Source: Agapetus fuscipes
Lineage: Eukaryota; Arthropoda; Insecta; Trichoptera; Glossosomatidae
Assembly (NCBI GenBank): GCA_951799405.1
Contig: OX637344.1
Location: 10,664,001 to 10,728,000, forward strand
DNA: 64,000 nucleotides
Direction: 5' to 3'
The notes under the pieces were generated by a model that made no database searches, was not told where the DNA came from, and saw only the letters and a list, made by a program, of their open reading frames with translations. Position 1 is the first letter of the stretch. Every line of letters starts with the position of its first letter. This document shows, piece by piece, positions 1 through 12,200 of this stretch. The translations under genes and the position numbers were made by a program.

Positions 1-230
1 CTATTGTATCAGTGACTTGGTGAATAATATTCGTGACTTGGAGTACGGTATGCGTGACTAGGGGTATGGTATCGGTCACTTGGTGTATATAGATAGTATT
101 TGTGACTTGGGGTTGTGATGTGATTTGGAAAAATGATGTCCGTGATTTTTTTAAATGGCTTGAACAATGTACAGCTGAGGTCTGGGATACTCGGGACTTG
201 ATATTTGACACTTTGGGAATTCTCCACACT
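1..230. repeat. Minisatellite, reverse complement of the 10-kb array
   Basis: Degenerate copies of a gtgacttggggtatggtatc unit, continuing off the left window edge. Confidence 0.65.
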
Positions 231-1000
231 AATGACGAATACCTTAAATAATCCTTAAGACCCCATAGAGCGAATACGTCCAAAACGGTGTTCTGGGTTT
301 TAAATGTCCATTACGTTTACTTTTTTTTTTAAATCTGTTACTGTCAGAATAAAATAAAGAAATGTATACTTTACAGATTGTCCGTTTCCAAAAATGATAA
401 AAGTTAATTGAATTCTGTCAAAATGTACACAAACTTATGAAATATTACGAAATAATGCTATCTGGGTTCAATGAATAACTTGATTTTTATGAATGAAAGT
501 ATACAAAAAATATATATGAATAGTAAGTTTATTAATCAAACTCAAAGTTGACCGCATTTTTTTTTCGTGATAATGCATGTTAATTTAACAAAATACAATA
601 AAAAAACAGCTCCGAAAATGCCATACAATTTTGCTAGGCGAAAAGCTACAGAATAAAAGCGGCTGTTTATTTCGTTTCAACGACATTCGAGCTTGAGATG
701 CAGAGCTGAGAGCACGTCCCATTGTCTAAGAAATTTCCGGCGCGCGAGCTTACGCATACAACATCCGATTTTGACGTGTGTGTGTGAATCCATTGGCTCA
801 CGCACCAGGGTCGCAATCTTTAACTTAATGGTTTTTTTTCTTGATTTAAAAAAATAGATCGATAGTTTTGAAGTTGAACCATTCTTCTTTATAAATAGTT
901 TTGTGAATTAAAATTGTCTTCACCAACCAAATTTGTCTGGATAGACAATAACGCGGCAAGAAGCTTCACTATATGTGTACCTTAGTTAAGTTGAGTTGAT
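231..1000. other. AT-rich, no feature recognised
   Basis: No convincing ORF, RNA or repeat boundary. A GC-richer patch (gaaatttccggcgcgcgagc) near 725-745 has no assignable role. Confidence 0.5.
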
Positions 1001-2245
1001 CATATATTTGTGTTCTTTAACTTGTAGGTTGGCATGTGGCTGACCACCCATGCTGTAAAAAATGTTTTTACTTGCCAATGTCACCGCTATTTCAGAGAAA
1101 GTAAAAAAAAATGTATGTAGGTACACATGCAACATGTGTAAGCGTGAATTTAGATGTGCCTGCATATTATAGGCGTGCATTAAATATGAATAAGCCTTGA
1201 ATGTCAATACATCTTTGTAACAGAGATCGAATAAGCTATATTGAAAACGACCAAAGTCCGTCGATATTGAAAATGAGGCAACTCTGCAGAGGCTCTGGCC
1301 ACCCCTAGCGGAATGGTGACAGAGTTACAGTTACAGTCTGTAATAATCTATAATCGAAGTTGCAAAGCTAAATTAACAATCAAAACTCGTATCAAATGCA
1401 TGCCCACAAACACGTGTTAGTTCGCGCTTACAAATGCTGAATGTGAACTTACAAATAAAAACCAAACTAGAAAATGAACAAATAAATAAAGTGGAAATAT
1501 ATCTACAGAGGTACTGGCCACCCCTAGCGGAATAACGACTGGATACAAGTCGTCATCCGAAAAATATTGAGAACTCATGCTGTAGTCATTTAGGGCGTTG
1601 CTTAAATTACAATTTGAAAACATTGAATAATTGGTAGATTTCTAATAATGTAGATTGTAGAGTATATGAAACTCTTTTTTTAAATTAGTTTTCGGTGAAC
1701 GAGGAGTAACCCTGTGCAATAGAAATTTGTGAAAGGGACATCGCCATCCCAGATCTGTACACATATAGTATAATTTGAGGCAATGTAACATTATTAGTCA
1801 AAATAAATAACACCAAAAATCATTTTTGCGTGCAAAACTTTTAGTTACCATATCACGTCAAAGTAGAAAGGGACAAAAATATTTCTGTCTCACGGCTCGC
1901 ATCTACCAGACAGAGGGAAAAGTATTGAACACAAGATGTTGTGACACACAATGCAAAAACTAATCATTTTTTGCCTTGTGTGTCACGACAGTATGTGCTC
2001 AAATCTTTAATCCTTAATTTATACATTCATTGTACTGTTTATGTGAGACATGCCTTTTATTTGGATTTCGAGAATGGAGAGCAAACCATAACACTAGGTA
2101 TATATAGCGCTCAAAACTCACCGGCGTTTGAGGACGGTAGCCTCTTAACGACACACAAAACGTAATACAATCCAAAATTACTGAAATAAATGGTTTTACT
2201 TATTGGTGCCTCGGACGTCTGGGAGAGGTAATTTCTAGACTGATA

Positions 2246-2403
2246 ATGTTTATTTTTGATCCAGCTACGCCACTGCCTGACGGTTCTTATTGGCAGATTC
2301 TCACTGGAGCATGTTTCCCATGCTTATGTTTATTTTTGATCCAGCTACGCCACTGCCTGACGGTTCTCATTGGCAGATTCTCACTGGAGCATGTTTCCCA
2401 TGC
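2246..2403. repeat. 90-bp tandem duplication
   Basis: 2246-2335 is followed by a near-identical copy from 2336 to about 2403 and slightly beyond; a single T/C change is visible in ggttctTattgg against ggttctCattgg. Confidence 0.9.
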
Positions 2404-2712
2404 GGACCTAGACAATATTCGGCGTTAGCAAGACCGGTCTAACACGATCTGAGCATAAATATTGGATAAATCATTTTCCTTTAAAATGTGACTAACATGA
2501 TTGCCGTCGGACTACCAGACCGGTTGTCTGCGATCCTATTTTTAAAAATTCCCAATCGTTGCTTCTCCTCCTGCTTTTAGTGCCACTTCTATCAAAGATC
2601 GGCTGTCATCTTGTTGGTGTAACTTAAGATGCTGTTTACATTAATGAGTTAGTGCTTTGGTTAAGCCATTGTGGTAGGTGTCTAAGTGCGGCAATATCTT
2701 TCCTCCCATATA

Positions 2713-3035
2713 CTCGTAGTTAACGCAACGCAACGCTACACATATAGTGTAACTTCTTGCCGCGTTATCCCAAAAGGGTTTCGCATGCGGCGAGTGGAAA
2801 GTTTTACAGGTAAGGGGGCTAGCATTTCGCCAACCCCTTCAATTGAAGTGGGAGTTTCCCAGCTCCCGAAGGACTGGTACTCATTTATTTTGACGTCTTT
2901 GTAAACCTTGCCGATATTTTATTTTTGGATTTAAAATAAACACCGGAACGGGAAACCATTTCTGACACCCTCGGCGGGATTCGAACCCAGGCTCTCGGAA
3001 TGGAATGCAAGCACTCTATCTACTGAGCTATCAAC
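2713..3035 (-). mobile_element. SINE-A copy
   Basis: Body and tRNA-like head (ggattcgaacccaggctctc, then actgagctatcaacc) on the minus strand; slightly diverged. Confidence 0.8.
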
Positions 3036-3595
3036 CATTCAATTATATTATTGTAAACACCATATTTTTTACGAAAAAATCAAGGAAATGAACTGCGAGT
3101 AGTATGGCCTCTCAACTGTCGAATTTAAAATTTTGACAAATCACATGTTAACAATATTGTTGTGGCACAACAGCAGGCAGCCATTGTTATAATTGCCTGT
3201 GATTTTCAGGCATCCTTGGCTCAGGCGGCGTTCTGAGAACATTCTTTCAGCTCGCTGAAACATGTAGCAATAATTACTGAACAAACGCCCCGATATTATG
3301 GGATTGGCTGAAAAAGTATAGTTCAACCGACGAGCAAAGATTTATTACAATTTAAATCTTGTTTTTCTTCGCAATGTTTTTTTTTTTTTTTTTTTTTTTT
3401 ATTGAAATAATATAAACAAGTTTACATTTCCCAGGAGTTACATAAACTCATTTGGGACTTAGTACTTATACTCTTACACAATACTTAAAACTAGCCATAC
3501 AATATAATTAAAAAAATATTAATAAAATAACAATTACTGAAGCAAACAAAGACAGAAGAGAATTAGCGTCTCATACCCAAAATAAAACAAAATCA

Positions 3596-3889
3596 TCACA
3601 CTGGTACAGCATCATTGTAAAAAGACTCTAAGAAATAAGACTTTATTGCATCATTTTGTTGTTTATTTTTCATATCCCTCTTTATTTTTATCGGAAGTCC
3701 ATTGTATAGGGACTGTGCAACATTTGAAAGAGACCTCCTTCCAAACTTTGTCGATCGAAAACCTTTAATATGTAGATTTTCTGAGCTTCGAGTATTATAA
3801 TTATGAAAATCATTATTATAATGGTACTCTAAATTTGTGTGAATTGAGGATTTTAGAATTTTAATAATGGTGACAGTGATGTCGTACAA
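3596..3889 (-). mobile_element. Jockey/R1-like LINE RT C-terminal fragment
   Basis: The frame contains HNYNTRSSENLHIKGFRSTK and SLYNGLPIKIKRDMKN, the usual end of a different LINE clade (N-T-R-x-x-x-x-L and LYN-x-LP). It lies head to tail with the fragment at 3908-4225. Confidence 0.75.
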
Positions 3890-3907
3890 TGGTAGGACCT
3901 TGAATGG

Positions 3908-4225
3908 TTATGTTAATTCTACGGATTGATTTGCAACAATTGTTACTGTAACTGTAACTCTGTCGCTTTTCTGCTGGAGGGGGCCAGAGCCTCTATAGAT
4001 TTGCCTCCATTTTTTTCTACACTTACACCCTTCTTTCAATTCATTCAAATCCATCACCTTTTTTATACATTCCCATCTTTTACATTCGCTTTGTGTATCC
4101 CATTCTTTGAAAACTTCCCCAATCTGATCCAGCCATACTTTTCTCGGTCTTGCTTGTCCTCTCTTCCTTTCAACATTTACTCTGTACATAGACTTTGTAA
4201 GTCTTTCATCATCCATTCAATAAGC
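3908..4225 (-). mobile_element. LINE RT C-terminal fragment
   Basis: MDDERLTKSMYRVNVERKRG, then ARPRKVWLDQIGEVF and WRQIYRGSGP. Ends in the family 3' terminus (agagttacagttac on the minus strand). Confidence 0.85.
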
Positions 4226-5309
4226 TCCTGATATTTTATACATTGTTTTTTTCATTTCAGTATTGTTTGTTTTGCAAATTTAAATGTTAGTTTTTATTTT
4301 TGTTCCTTGACTTGTACATAGGTTGTAGGTATGAGACTTATCACTTAATTGTAAAAAATTGATTACTTTGCTAATGTCACCTCTGATTTAGGGAGAACCT
4401 ACAATAACTGCAAGTAGAGGGCTCTTGGGGTGTAATTTACTTAATGAATTAGCCTGATTTTATTTTTCATCCAAATGTCGGCAGAGGGGCTCAAGTCGCT
4501 AATCCAGACTAGTTAATTTCGAATAAAACGGACATAACGCTGGTTCGATACCTGCCTGGTCCTCTGACCATAACTTTGACCCTGGTTCAACATATCTCAT
4601 AGAATAATTATTATTATTGGTTGTAGAGACATTCACTTTGAAATCATTCATCTTAATAAATAAAAATTCACGACTTTCTTTTTTGATTAAGGTGAGTAGG
4701 TATAATAAGTTCCAATTACTTAACCACCTGAAGATGCAAACGGATTGTTTGCGAAACCGTCCGTAGAACTTAAGATACTCACAAAACAAAGTACAAAAAC
4801 AAAGTCGTGATATTTTTTAACGAGTAATTAATTATTTAATAAAATATAAAATAAAGACTTATTAATTGGTGAAGTTAATTCCTGATTCTGGCTATTTGAA
4901 ATTGATTAGTGAATTGCAATCTTCTTTTTACGAATCTATTGACAAAATTTAAAATAAGTACACAAAGTTATAGTTATAGTTACACATATATAGGCATTTG
5001 AAGAAAACTCAAGGTGATATATTTTAGTTGATGTTGTTTTTATTATCACAGGGACTAATTACTAGGCTGCACGTTTTGTGTTACAATCTAACTTATTGTA
5101 CATACTGTATCTACTTACTCCTAAATTTTGCAATTGTGTAACATGGCCCGACGGGACTATTCTGCACTTCTTTCACTTTTTTAATCACAAGTATTATTAC
5201 CGGTCGATAGCTCAGTTGGTAGAGTGCTTGCTTCCCTGTTGTATCAATTATGTTTTATCAGCTTTGCTGGTTTTTGAATTGTATCAATAAAATACAAAGT
5301 GAGCGTAAA

Positions 5310-5440
5310 AGAAGAAAATGCATGATAAAGGTGATGGATATGAATGAATTGAAAGAGGTATGTAAGGATAGGAAAACATGGAGGCAGCTCTGCAGAGGCT
5401 CTGGCCACCCCTAGCGGAATAGCGACAGAGTTACAGTTAC
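5310..5440 (+). mobile_element. LINE 3' end fragment
   Basis: Plus-strand [20 protein letters not shown] then CRGSGHP and the shared 3' terminus ending agagttacagttaca. Same family as 3908-4225 in opposite orientation. Confidence 0.8.
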
Positions 5441-5574
5441 ATCAATTATGTTTTTGTACCAATATATAAGTATCATGTATAAACTGTTTGTTTGCTATAT
5501 AAATAAATAAAATCCCATGCCCAGAGCTCGAGCTCGTATTTCACGGAGGGTATCAGAAATAATTTTCCGTTTTG

Positions 5575-5930
5575 ATGTTTATTTCAAATCCAGAATAAAA
5601 TACCGGCAAGGCTTACTCAGCGTTTATAATAAATGAGAGCCAGCCCCCTCAGGAGCTGGGAAACCCCAGCTCCTGAGGAATGGAAGTGGTTAGTGTAAGG
5701 GCGGATTTTCAAGTGTGAAAGCAAGAAATTGTAGTGTGGATATTGCAATTTACAGAAGAGTTTTATATTTTACACGTAAAAAACGCAACGCCACTAAAAT
5801 GCGACTAAGCTACACATATAGTGTAACTTTATGCCGCGTTATCCCCGAAGGAGTTCGAGCAAGGGATTCGAACCCGAGCTCATGGCATGGAACGCAAGCA
5901 CTCTACCAACTGAGCTATCGACCGGACACT
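5575..5930. mobile_element. Two broken SINE-A copies in opposite orientation
   Basis: 5575-5720 is a plus-strand body fragment. 5770-5926 is a minus-strand copy lacking the mid body, ending in the tRNA-like head (gattcgaacccgagctcatg, actgagctatcgaccgg). Confidence 0.7.
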
Positions 5931-6539
5931 ATAAAGAGAATGTTTCTAAAAATAAATAGCAAAGAAAACAAATATACACCTTTTTGACACTTAGTCAGTC
6001 GTTTATCGGCCATTTTTTGTAGATGCCCCAAACCATCTCATGGTAGTCTTGTAATTTATGAACTAACAATTATTCTTGATTGATAGGTTGTATGAGGCTA
6101 GCCACCCATCCTGTAAAAAATGTATAAATTTTCTAATGCCACCCCATTTCAGGGAGGGGTAGCAAAAGTTGCAGGGTTAATGGTCACCTAAGATTTGCTT
6201 TTTATTTTGTTAGTACACATGTAGAGTTTACACGTGTCAGCTTATGGGCAAGAATTAAATCTATAACCTATAATCTAATCTAATCTAATCTAATTTAAGC
6301 TGCAAGGATATACATCATTTAAGATTTATATTAAATGCATTCCCACAAGCAGACATGTATAATTTCGCGCTAACACATGCCGCATGTGGACCTACATTAT
6401 AAAAACCCAATCTCAAATGAACATAAGCCCTGCAACTCTTGCCGTCCTTCCCTGAAACAGGGGTGACATTTGCAAAGTGAACCATTTTTTACACTATGGG
6501 TGGTCAGCCGCATACCAACCTATAAGTCAAGGAATAATC

Positions 6540-8130
6540 TAAGTTGCAAAATGTAAAATCTAAGTTGTAAAATGAAAATATACATTTGCAAATTAGATTA
6601 TAGTTTATTTATGGACTGTCTTGTCTATAGTGGATTCTCTAAGTGGCATGTTAGTGTTATGAGAAAAAAACAATATTTTATTTTTAATTGAAATTTCAAC
6701 GTGTTACATTCAAGCCAACCGTGTACAACAGGCCGCAGTTTTATTATCATCTCACGACAATGGCTGATGAAGTACTTTGTTAATTTATGACCAAACAAAT
6801 CTAACGAAGAGAATATATTTTTAATTCAATTTGAAAAGTGACGCAGCCTCACATGCGTTTTAATCAGAACCATGTTTTACTAATTAATACAATGCCACAG
6901 AATACGTGTTTTTTTTTTATGAAATTTTAATTGAATTTGACATGATTTTTTTGTTAGGCTTGTACCACCTTAAAAGTTAAACAGAATGAATGCTCATTCA
7001 CTGATTTGAGAAATCAGAAATAAAACATTTATTGGTTGTAACTCAGTGTAACTTCTCACAGTACGTGATCTTATTATACAGAAGTGCTCATGAATAACTT
7101 CTAAACTAAAGGATTTTCACACTTTTGTAATGTTTTTTCTCGTAGAAAATATGAAAAAAAGCTGAACTTATCATAGAAACCCATGTTATCTTAATACTCG
7201 TATGTCACTTATTCAGTTTAAACTCTTAAGGTATCGAAATGAACTATACATAATATGAGGTTCCTTAACTGATAGGTTGGTATGAGGCTGACCCCCATGC
7301 TGTACACACTTGGTTCACTTTTGCCCCCGTTTTCAGGGAAATACGGCAGGGGTTGCAAAGTTTATGTTCATGTAAGGTATGATTTATTTTGTACGTAAAC
7401 ATGTGTGAGCGCAAACTTGCATGTGCCTGCTTGTAGGCATGCATTAAATATGAGCCTTAAATATTAATAGAATTGCAACTTAGATTATAGATTATAGAGA
7501 TAGGAGAACCAATTAAGTTTCGTTAATTTCGATGAAATTTGTATGCTAAATTAAAAAAAGCACGAAGTACCATAAAGGTTAAAGTCTCTCATGTTAGATC
7601 TATTGATCTGTTGAACCTCTGAAGCGCAAACTTATACGTCTGCTCGTGAGAATACATGCCCTATGAATCTTAAATGTAATATGTCTTTGCAAATTAAATT
7701 AACGATAGATTAGACTGTTAACGAGTAGATAAAGCTTTATTTTCTAATTTCAAAATACCGTTATTTTAAATGTTTATTGCTAATACAAAGTCTCCGTTCC
7801 AAAATTAAAATGGTCCATCGACTACACAGCGTTTGTAGTAATTGGGGTTGTGAGGTAGAACACCGGTTTGTTTCACGTATCTCGGCTGGTTACTTGGCCT
7901 CACCTGTAAAAAACAATGGACACATTTGTAAGATAAAAGTCGTCTTATCACTTCAAAAGAGTGAAACCTTTATCTGCTAGCCAGATAATTGAGCGCAATT
8001 TTGATAGCATCCCTAGCGACAGTTAAGCTGCCTGAAGCGATTTTCACGAGGAAAGGAGATAGATACATTGAAATTAAGCAAGTTAGAAGAGGATGAGCAT
8101 ATAATAAAAGTAATATTTGTATAATTTATT
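6540..8130. other. AT-rich intergenic DNA with an R3 and a MITE copy
   Basis: Apart from the MITE at 6975-7222 and R3 at 7262-7500 nothing coding is visible. The short open frame at 7777-7980 has no family features. Confidence 0.5.
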
Positions 8131-8139
8131 TTGTGAGCG

Positions 8140-8385
8140 CTGTTTTTGTGAAAATCATAACTCAAGAGCTCTCGGCGAGCTTGGTCGTCACTATAGAAAG
8201 CGCCAATTTTTATGCAAGGCCCAGTCGCTGTAAAGCTGGATGGAATTTTGATAACTGGTAATTGGTACAGGTATATGAATTTTTCTCCCAGCGAAGTATA
8301 TTTTATTTGCTCCGCCGGGATTCGAACCCGCGATTTTCAATTTACAAATCCGAAGCGCTAACCACAAGTCTACAGACTGGTCAGA
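8140..8385 (-). mobile_element. SINE-B copy
   Basis: Tail (gtgagcgctgtttttgtg) to head (gggattcgaacccgcgattt, ccacaagtctacagactgg). Confidence 0.78.
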
Positions 8386-8449
8386 TGTATTGAAAGTAAA
8401 AACTGTCGCTAGGCTTGCTATCAGAAAGCTATGCGGAAAAAGCTAATAG

Positions 8450-8690
8450 CTGTTTTTTTCAAACCCCAAAATAAAATACCGGCAAGGTTTACTCAGCCTT
8501 CACAAGAAATGAGAACCAGCACTCTCGGGAGCTTGGAAACCTCCACTTCAACTGAATTGGTTGGCGTAAGGCCGGCCCCCTTACCTGTAAAAATAAATAG
8601 GTTCAACTCGCCACATGCGACCCCTTCGGGGATAACGCGGCAAGAAGTTACACTATATGTGTAGCTTAGTTGTGTTTTTGCGTTGCGTTT
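8450..8690 (+). mobile_element. SINE-A body lacking the head
   Basis: Starts at the aaccccaaaataaaataccgg region and runs through cacatgcgaccccttcgggg to the tail; joined directly to the end of a SINE-B (8140-8385). Confidence 0.75.
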
Positions 8691-8845
8691 TTGCTATGCG
8701 AAAATAATAAAATGAATTCTGAAAAATTAAAGGATTACGAATATTGGTCCAAATAATAGTGTCTACATTTCCTTTAATAAAATTTGTAGCAGGCTAACTG
8801 ATACGACCTTGCACTTTTACTGAACAACAATACGGTAACACGACA

Positions 8846-9110
8846 TTGTGATGTTTTGTTCTTTTGTCTTTGGATGTTTTGTGATACGATGTTTTATCAT
8901 GTTATTAATTTTTATTCACAGCTATTTTTTTAAAATTATGATTAATATTTTGTAAAACGTTTTTTTTGTTATTATATTTAAATAACCTATATGTCATATT
9001 TTTCATTTGATGTTTTGTTACGTGATTTTTTGGCATGTGATGTAATTTTATGTGATGCTTTGTCATGTGATGTTTTGTTGTTGTTATATCATGTGTTGTT
9101 TGTTACTGTG
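8846..9110 (-). repeat. Degenerate short repeat in the SLC26 3' UTR
   Basis: The downstream flank of the stop codon carries many imperfect copies of a 13-16 base motif read on the minus strand as acatcacatgacaaa. An AATAAA signal (8911-8916) lies inside it. No function can be assigned. Confidence 0.6.
8911..8916 (-). terminator. Polyadenylation signal of the SLC26 gene
   Basis: AATAAA on the minus strand about 190 bp downstream of the TAA stop. It is the first canonical hexamer I see in a plausible place. Confidence 0.5.
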
Positions 9111-9293
9111 CTTCTGTAATGGAAGCAAGAATACAGATAACTCTTACAGTGGATGTCTCTTTAGGTTTCGGAGGCTGCATCTGAGATGTAGCAAACAACA
9201 CAGCGTCGTGGTTGGAAGGGAAGATGGTAAACTGGAGTTTGTCCTTTTCTGGTTCGTATTTGTCGTATTTATCCATAATCTCCAGGATGGGAC
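9103..9293 (-). CDS. SLC26A: SLC26 exon 15 (terminal)
   Basis: Completes the STAS domain ([31 protein letters not shown]) and the short C-terminal tail, ending SITEAQ-stop (TAA at 9103-9105). Acceptor tttgcag. The 3' UTR continues to a polyA signal near 8911. Confidence 0.94.
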
Positions 9294-12200
9294 CTGCAAA
9301 GAAAGATGACATTACAAATGCATTTCGTCATTTGGTTACATTTTTGGTCATTTGGTCACTTCCCTGGAATGTTCGCCTTATTTGTCATGTTGATATTACG
9401 TAGTTCTCTATTTACCATTGGCCCTGGAGAGTAGCAACCTGATGCCCATCTGCTCCACTTCCCTGTAAATGTGCGCCTTATTTGTCATGTTGATATTACG
9501 TAGTTCTCTATTTACCATTGGCCCTGGACAGCAGCATCTTGATACCCATCTGCTCCACTTCCTTGTAAATGCTGCGGATCATCCCAACACCACCGGTGTC
9601 CATATAGCTCATGGCAGTCAGGTCCATTATTATGTACTTTATCTAAAAAACAAAGCAAATCAAATCAACCAGAAATAAAGACAACCATAGAAAACAGTAT
9701 CAGAAAAGCAAAGATCAAGTAATGACGACTATGCACTATACATTACGTCACTCATGCCATATTCCTAGCCGCGGATATCATGTCCCGATTCACAGATACT
9801 TTGACGTCTTTGTATCTTTGAAATCTTTGAAAACTAACGGGGCTATTCTTAGACATTTTAGTCGTCGGTTTAGCCCACGCTTTGACAAACAAATGGTGCC
9901 CGGTCTGAAAATTTCATCACAACGGTCATTTTTACCTACCAAATTTTGTAATATTTGTATGAAAACAAACCAGCTGTTCACTTGCCGCCATCTTGGATTA
10001 CAGGAAAACGTCTAAGAATAGCCCCGTAAGTCTCAAGTAACGGATACCATTTCCCGGTTTAAGAAAACCATGCCCCAAGTCACGGAAATCATGTCCCAAA
10101 TCACAGATACTATGACTTAAATCTTACAATGCCATGTCCCAAGTCACGGATATCATATCCCAAGTCACGGATACTAAGCCCCAAAATACCGATGCCATAT
10201 TTCAATACATGGATACTATATCTAAGTCACGGATACTGTACCCCAAGGCATGCATATTATAACCCAAAACACGAATACCATGTCTTGAGTCACATATAGC
10301 ATATTCCAAATCCAGGATACCATGTTCCAAATCACGGATACCATAGCTCAATTAACGGGCACCATCCCCAAGTCACGGATTCCATGTCCCAAGTTGTAAC
10401 GTGGAAAAAGAGTAAATAAACTATCCAACCTTGTTGGGGTCTTCGTTGTTGTCCTGCAGATTCCTCACGTCTTTTTGTGATTTGAAGTTGACAAGAGTGG
10501 GTATCCCGATCACGCTGAACATCTTAGCTTTGAAGCTGTTCTTACTGGCAAAGTTGAGACTTCCGCAATAGTGGTAGATTTTAATACAGGGAATTTCGAC
10601 AGCCTGGAAAATACAAGATTCATGAACCTGGTAAAAATAAAAACTTCCATAAATGCTTTGAACCGTTACAATTTTTAATGAGAGGATATTGAGAAAACAT
10701 GAATATGGTGATTCTCCTGAATGAACATGAACGAATGCGGTTTCCTTTGTTAAATGAAAAATTCATGGTAGACGAAAAAAGGCAGTCACCAAGTCACCAA
10801 AAATGTGGTGTCAACATGACACCTTAGTTTTTTCGGAAAAAATTAATCACCATTTTTCGTCTCACCAGACAATAAATGCATTGGATGGAGCACACTCTTG
10901 TCCCGGAGAAGTAAATACTCTCCAAATGTTGAAGCACCCCTTATGTCAACCGCATAGAAGTTGAAAAAAAAAATTACCCCATAAAACACCCAAGTAGCAT
11001 CCCAAGAACTTCCAAATTAAACAATTGATATGTGCTTTTCCTCGTACAAGGAGCTCAAAAAGAGTGTACTGGATCTATAATCTATGTTGAAAAGATACAT
11101 TAACTTTAAAGGCTTATATTTAATGCATTCCAACAAGCAGGCACGTGTAAGCTTGCACTTAGGGGTGGCCAAAGCCTCAACTGAAGTGACTTTACGTATT
11201 TTATTATTATAAGGGTATTCCACAATCTTTTTAACTTGTTTACCGCTTTGTATCTCTTGATGTCCACGTATATTTCAGTTTTTGGTATTCTTCCCAGCAG
11301 ACAAGTGTAGGGAGATTGGGCTTTGATGAACAGTGTTCCAATACTTCCTATGATGCCCACCAACAGCCTGAAAGTAAACAAAGAGTGATGAAATTATGAG
11401 AAAAATGTGTGATTTCGTATTTTCGGGTTTTTTGAATGTTAATGTTCTTACCCAATGTCAATGTTGATTCCCACAACCAGAATAAAAGTGAATATCCAAA
11501 CGAATCCATCCAACTTGCAGAGTTTCCAATACCTGTAAAAAAAAATACATCATTAATTACAGTAAAATCAACCACCTGTTACTTTCTTTGATGTTTTCGA
11601 ATTAATATTGAATTGCTGACAACTCGCTGCCTTAGTTCTTGTTTACCGTATACGCCATTGAGAAAATTTTACATGAGCAATGCTTGCATGTGTACTGGAC
11701 CAATGTGGCTTATGAAAACAAGAAATTTATTTAAATAACTCTCACATTATCGAGTTTGTTTTTCTTAGCTCAGATTGTGAAGAATTTGATTCTTAAGACA
11801 ATTGCATAAAAAAATCATATTTGACAAGATTGGCGTATACGGTAAACAAGAACTGGGGGAGTGCACTACTAAAGCCCAAAAAGTGTGGAAAAGGTGAGGA
11901 AAGAAGTACGAATAGTTGCACATGATTAAAGGAAAAATAGAACCATAGCAAAAAATGTGACAAATCAACAAAATAAATCTCAAAAATTTGGTAGGTTATG
12001 GATTGGCAAAACCAGTAGACAAGACAAAACAACAAAAGGCGGCTGAGGAATACTGCTCTGTAGAGACCCATGGTGCGTAAACGGGAAGTGGAGGAATACA
12101 GCTGAAATGGCTATATGATGTCTAGTGGACTTCAAGAGATTGATTGGATAAAGACAGCTTGAAAATAATAAACAAGAAGAGTTTCTACCCACCTGATTAC

